7,885 bases of DNA from an uncultured Coriobacteriaceae bacterium (lineage in GTDB: Bacteria > Actinomycetota > Coriobacteriia > Coriobacteriales > Atopobiaceae). A program made the translations under genes and the position numbers. The notes beneath the pieces are model-generated. The model did no database searches and was not told where the DNA came from. It saw nothing but the letters and a program-made list of their open reading frames with translations. Positions 4,941-7,885 of this stretch are shown one piece after another. Location of the stretch: assembly GCA_900549525.1 (NCBI GenBank), contig UWSJ01000079.1, positions 1-7,885 of the forward strand, in the 5' to 3' direction. Every line of letters begins with the position of its first letter. The stretch's first letter is position 1.

Positions 4941-6164
4941 ATGACTGAGGGACCAGACACGGAGCTGCACGCAGACCAGACGCCGAGTGGCGCCGCGGCG
5001 GCATCCTCGCCAACGCCTGCGGCACCTGCTCCTGCGCCCGCAGCTCCCGTCCCCGCGCCCGCCGCTCCCGCGCCCGCAGCGAGTGAGTCTCCGGATGCGC
5101 CAGCGGCCCCGCGTAAGCCCACGGTCGAGGAGCGCATCGAGCAGGCCATCCTCACCACCGCCCCCGGCACTGCGGTTCGCCGCGCCCTCGACATGATCAT
5201 CGCCGGCCACCTCGGCGCGCTCATCTGCGTGGGCGACACCGACGCCGTGCTTGCCGCGGGCAACGACGGATTCCCCCTCAACATCTCCTTCACGGCCAAC
5301 CGCCTCTTCGAGCTCTCCAAGATGGACGGCGCCATCGTGGTCGACCGCGACCTCACGCAGATCCTGCGTGCCAACTTCCACCTCAACCCAGACCCGAGCC
5401 TCCCTACGAGCGAGACGGGCATGCGCCATCGTACCGCCGCGCGCATGAGCCTGCTCACCGACGCGCTCGTGATCTCGGTCTCGGAGCGCCGCCAGGTGGT
5501 CAATCTCTACGTTGCCGGTCGCTCGCACCAGCTCAAGACCGTCCCCGAGGTCATGACGTCCGTGAGCCAGCTCCTCGTGACACTGCAGACCACGCGCCAG
5601 TCGCTCGACCGCAGCCTCCTGCGCCTTACCACGCTCGAGCTCGACAACTACGTCACGCTCGGCGACGTGGCCACGATCCTGTGCTACTTCGAGACGCTCA
5701 TGACCGCCGCCGACGAGATCGACCGCTGCATCGACCAGCTCGGCAGCGAGGGCCGTACGGTCGAGATGCAGCGCGAGCAGCTCGTGGGCGACATGGAGAG
5801 CGAATACCTGCTGCTCATCCGCGACTACGCGCGTGACTCCTCCGAGGCCAACGCGGAGGCCATCCGCGCACGTCTGCACGCCGGCGAGCCCGAGCAGTGG
5901 CGCAGCTCCAAGCGCGTGGCCCAGGTGCTCGGCTACGACGACATGCGCGAGGACAGCGTCATGGTGCCGCTGGGCCTGCGTACGCTCAACCGCGTCAGCG
6001 TCGTGCGCGAGGGCATGGCCGACAAGATCGTCGACGAGTACGGCAACCTCCGCGAGCTCATGGACGACATCGAGCAGAACCCCTCGCGCCTCGACAACAT
6101 CGGCGTGAAGAACCCGAGCATCCTCGCGGACAGCCTGTACCGCATGTGGGGCAAGAAGGAGTAG
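4941..6164 (+). CDS. disA: DisA, DNA integrity scanning diadenylate cyclase
   Basis: This encodes 407 residues. DisA condenses two ATP into cyclic di-AMP and scans DNA for branched structures, stalling its cyclase on damage. Residues 1-60 are a Pro/Ala-rich, probably disordered extension absent from typical DisA of about 357 residues. The DAC domain runs from about 62 to 200 and has the DGA motif (129-131) and the RHR motif (162-164). The canonical GTRHRTA reads GMRHRTA here (Thr to Met at 161). A helical linker follows (about 205-325). The C-terminal helix-hairpin-helix DNA-binding part (about 345-405) has a degenerate hairpin, NIGVKNPSILADSL. The ATG at 4941 is the only reasonable start in frame; its AGGGG is rather far upstream (13 bases). 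ispD starts four bases after the stop, so they form one operon. radA, the common upstream partner, is not present here. Confidence 0.95.
   Translation: MTEGPDTELHADQTPSGAAAASSPTPAAPAPAPAAPVPAPAAPAPAASESPDAPAAPRKPTVEERIEQAILTTAPGTAVRRALDMIIAGHLGALICVGDTDAVLAAGNDGFPLNISFTANRLFELSKMDGAIVVDRDLTQILRANFHLNPDPSLPTSETGMRHRTAARMSLLTDALVISVSERRQVVNLYVAGRSHQLKTVPEVMTSVSQLLVTLQTTRQSLDRSLLRLTTLELDNYVTLGDVATILCYFETLMTAADEIDRCIDQLGSEGRTVEMQREQLVGDMESEYLLLIRDYARDSSEANAEAIRARLHAGEPEQWRSSKRVAQVLGYDDMREDSVMVPLGLRTLNRVSVVREGMADKIVDEYGNLRELMDDIEQNPSRLDNIGVKNPSILADSLYRMWGKKE
5034..5080 (+). repeat. Short tandem coding repeat in the DisA Pro/Ala tail
   Basis: The unit GCGCCCGCAGCTCCC (5034-5048) recurs with one change at 5055-5069 and partly at 5070-5080. 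It encodes a PAPAAP-type repeat. Such repeats can slip and vary in copy number between strains, lengthening or shortening the disordered tail without touching the cyclase domain. Confidence 0.6.
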
Positions 6165-6168
6165 CCCG

Positions 6169-6987
6169 ATGACTCGAGCCAATCCCGCGGCGTCGCGCCT
6201 TCGGACGCCCGCTCGCGCCCCCCAGTCGGCGCGCGCCCATGCCACGACCCCGGATACCTGCGCCATCATCGCGGCCGGTGGCCTGGGCATGCGCTTCGGA
6301 GACCCGCGCGGCAAGCAGTACGTCGAGCTCTGCGGACTCCCCGTGCTCGACTGGTCCATCGCCGCCTTTGACGAGGCGCCGTCGGTGGGTCACGTCGTGG
6401 TCGTGTGCCCGGAGGGCCGCGTGGACGAGACGCGCCTGGCCGTGCGCCAGCTCGCGCCCTCGGTGTCCCTCAGCTTCGTGTCCGGGGGCGCCACGCGGCA
6501 GGAGTCGTGCCTCGCGGGCCTGCGCGCCGTTCCGGAGAACTTCCCGCTCGTGGCCATCCACGACGGTGCCCGGCCGCTCGTCTCCGTCGACACCATCGAG
6601 GCCGTCATCGCTCGCGTGAGGGACGACGCGTCGCTCGCGGGCGCCATCTGTGCCCATCCCTCCGTCGACACGCTCAAGGTCGTCGAAGGCGACATCGTGT
6701 GCTCCACGCCCGACCGGGCGCGCTTCTGGGCCGTCCAGACGCCGCAGGTCTTCCGCGTTGACGTTGTGATGGCGGCGCACGAGGCGGCTGCTGCCGAGGG
6801 CTTCGTGGGCACCGACGACTCGTCGCTCGTGGAGCGGGCGGGCGGTCGCGTTGCCTGCGTCGAGGGTCCCGGCGACAACATCAAGGTCACGGTGCCCGAG
6901 GATCGTCGTCCCGTCGAGGCCATCCTCGCGGGCAGGCTCGAGGACCGGCAGGCGGAGGCCCCGGCCGTCGTCCGCCGACAGGCGTAG
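6169..6987 (+). CDS. ispD: IspD, 2-C-methyl-D-erythritol 4-phosphate cytidylyltransferase
   Basis: This encodes 272 residues. It makes CDP-methylerythritol from MEP and CTP, the third step of the MEP pathway to isoprenoids, in the cytoplasm. The start is the ATG at 6169 with AAGGAG seven bases upstream, four bases after disA. Residues 32-49 hold the nucleotide-binding loop (AIIAAGG to RGKQY); R42 and K49 align with the catalytic Arg20 and Lys27 of E. coli by eye. Other signatures are HDGARPLV (131-138), DTLK (167-170), FWAVQTPQVFR (186-196), GTDDSSLVE (214-222) and GPGDNIKVTVPED (233-245). The first 30 residues are an Arg/Ala/Pro-rich extension not usual for IspD. No alternative start exists within it, so it is probably translated. 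The C-terminal 20 residues beyond the Rossmann-like fold are also extra. ispF follows after 11 bases, giving two steps of one pathway in one operon. Confidence 0.96.
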   Translation: MTRANPAASRLRTPARAPQSARAHATTPDTCAIIAAGGLGMRFGDPRGKQYVELCGLPVLDWSIAAFDEAPSVGHVVVVCPEGRVDETRLAVRQLAPSVSLSFVSGGATRQESCLAGLRAVPENFPLVAIHDGARPLVSVDTIEAVIARVRDDASLAGAICAHPSVDTLKVVEGDIVCSTPDRARFWAVQTPQVFRVDVVMAAHEAAAAEGFVGTDDSSLVERAGGRVACVEGPGDNIKVTVPEDRRPVEAILAGRLEDRQAEAPAVVRRQA

Positions 6988-6998
6988 GGGAGGGCGCT

Positions 6999-7481
6999 GT
7001 GCTTCGCATTGGTCACGGCTACGACGTGCACAAACTCGTGGAGGGCCGCAAGCTCATCCTCTGCGGGGCAAACGTCCCCCATGCGCTCGGTCTTCTTGGC
7101 CACTCCGACGCCGACGTGGCAACCCACGCCGTTGCCGACGCCATCCTCGGCGCCACGCGCCTGGGGGACCTTGGCAAGCTCTTTCCCGACACCGACCCGG
7201 CCTACGCGGGGGCAAACTCGCTGCGTCTGCTCACCGAGGTCATGCGCCTCGCCCGCGAGCGCGGCTACGAGCTGCTCGACGTGGACTGTACCATCGCCGC
7301 CCAGGCCCCCAAGCTTGCCCCGCACCGCGAGGCCATGCGCGAGAACCTCGCGCACGCCCTTGGCGTGGATGTCGCGAGCGTGGGCGTGAAGGCCACCACC
7401 ACCGAGCGCCTCGGCTTCGTGGGGCGCGAGGAGGGCATGGAAGCCTGGGCGGTCGCCCTGATGCAGGGCCCGGACGCATAG
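6999..7481 (+). CDS. ispF: IspF, 2-C-methyl-D-erythritol 2,4-cyclodiphosphate synthase
   Basis: This encodes 160 residues, the usual family length. It cyclises CDP-methylerythritol 2-phosphate with release of CMP, the fifth MEP pathway step; the enzyme is a trimer with active sites between subunits. The GTG start at 6999 is supported by GGGGAGG five bases upstream and by the canonical N-terminus LRIGHGYDVH. Metal ligands are D9, H11 and H43, corresponding to Asp8, His10 and His42 of E. coli. HSDADV (35-40), LGDLGKLFPDTDP (55-67) and KATTTERLGFVGR (131-143) are further signatures. It lies 11 bases after ispD, and ispE, the intervening pathway step, is not in the window. No key residue is missing. 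Confidence 0.97.
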   Translation: MLRIGHGYDVHKLVEGRKLILCGANVPHALGLLGHSDADVATHAVADAILGATRLGDLGKLFPDTDPAYAGANSLRLLTEVMRLARERGYELLDVDCTIAAQAPKLAPHREAMRENLAHALGVDVASVGVKATTTERLGFVGREEGMEAWAVALMQGPDA

Positions 7482-7568
7482 CCATCCGGGACGCTCCGCG
7501 CTATTCTATCGCAGCATCCATGCGTCGCAGGCCATAAGGCCACGCCGCTCCAGCCAGTGAGGACATAT

Positions 7569-7885
7569 ATGTTTGATCGCATTCGCGAGGACATCGAGAC
7601 GTTCCGTGCGCACGACCCTGCGGCCACGTCCACGATTTCGATCATGCTCAACTCCCCGGGCATGCGCGCCATCTGGGCGTACCGCCGCCAGCACTGGTGG
7701 TGGACGCACGGGCACCACCTCATCGCGCGTACCCTCTCAACATGGAGTCGTCATCGCTTCGGCGTCGAGATTCACCCCGGCGCCACTATCGGCCGACGGT
7801 TCGTGATCGATCACGGCATGGGCATCGTGGTGGGCGAGACCACCATCATCGGCGACGACTGCCAGCTCTACCAGGGCGTCACCCT
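7569..7885 (+). CDS. cysE: CysE, serine O-acetyltransferase (partial, runs off the right edge)
   Basis: The first 105 residues are visible. CysE acetylates serine with acetyl-CoA to O-acetylserine, the precursor of cysteine. The start is the ATG at 7569 with GAGG six bases upstream. A helical N-terminal part (1-62) precedes the left-handed beta helix of hexapeptide repeats, beginning GVEIHPGATIG (65-75). DHGMGIVVGET (81-91) carries the catalytic His82, matching His158 of E. coli. The position of E. coli Asp143 is Glu67 here, which I recall as common in the shorter Gram-positive type. The short N-terminal domain also fits that type. The 87 bases after ispF hold no clear terminator or promoter, so cysE may be read from the disA promoter; a short GGCC-ATAA-GGCC hairpin lies in that gap. 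The family position next to ispF is conserved from Firmicutes. Confidence 0.94.
   Translation, partial: MFDRIREDIETFRAHDPAATSTISIMLNSPGMRAIWAYRRQHWWWTHGHHLIARTLSTWSRHRFGVEIHPGATIGRRFVIDHGMGIVVGETTIIGDDCQLYQGVT

Noticed and set aside
4678..4944. Plus-strand ORF encoding a Cys-containing peptide (MDSCCQC...) that runs into the disA start
   Set aside because: No ribosome binding site, no coding-like composition, and overlap with the disA promoter and start region.
4815..6359. 514-residue minus-strand ORF opposite disA
   Set aside because: It mirrors disA codons in antisense; DGA, RHR and DisA architecture are on the plus strand.
7470..7507. CCCGG/CCGGG hairpin and TATTCT as terminator and promoter between ispF and cysE
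   Set aside because: The stem is only 5 bp without a T-run, and no -35 is visible upstream of TATTCT at normal spacing.

Overview
The window is GC-rich chromosomal DNA from a bacterium that is probably a high-GC Gram-positive. The gene content and style (a short CstA with a GTG start, DisA with a Pro/Ala-rich N-terminus, and disA-ispD-ispF-cysE order) suggest an actinobacterium of the Coriobacteriia type, such as an Olsenella, Atopobium or Collinsella relative. That placement is inference from memory, not a database match.

Layout. Positions 1-75 carry tRNA-Glu(UUC) on the minus strand, with an extended -10 promoter directly upstream. Positions 191-2184 hold two minus-strand genes joined by an ATGA overlap. 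They encode helical, TPR-like proteins that align with each other and so appear to be a tandem duplication. An AT-rich divergent region (about 2240-2470) separates them from a plus-strand carbon-starvation-type transporter gene (cstA, 2629-4482). cstA ends in a strong UUCG-capped terminator. A gap of about 340 bases follows, then a compact plus-strand cluster: disA (diadenylate cyclase), ispD and ispF (MEP isoprenoid pathway), then cysE (serine O-acetyltransferase), which runs off the right edge.

The most interesting element is the cstA leader (2379-2628). It has a good promoter, a 13-codon ORF with its own ribosome binding site whose peptide MSKQLSIIEVVIS is rich in Ile, Val and Leu, and then a chain of mutually exclusive hairpins ending in a textbook intrinsic terminator just before the cstA start. 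This looks like a ribosome-mediated attenuator of the ilv/leu kind placed in front of a pyruvate/peptide transporter rather than a biosynthetic operon. The geometry predicts that stalling at the Ile/Val codons leaves segment 1 free to pair with segment 2, so segment 3 can sequester the left arm of the terminator and cstA is read through. A ribosome that reaches the stop codon covers segment 1, lets 2:3 form, and frees the terminator.

The right half is mostly conserved housekeeping. Its order matches the Bacillus subtilis block radA-disA-yacL-ispD-ispF-gltX-cysE-cysS, but yacL and gltX are absent and radA is not the upstream neighbour.
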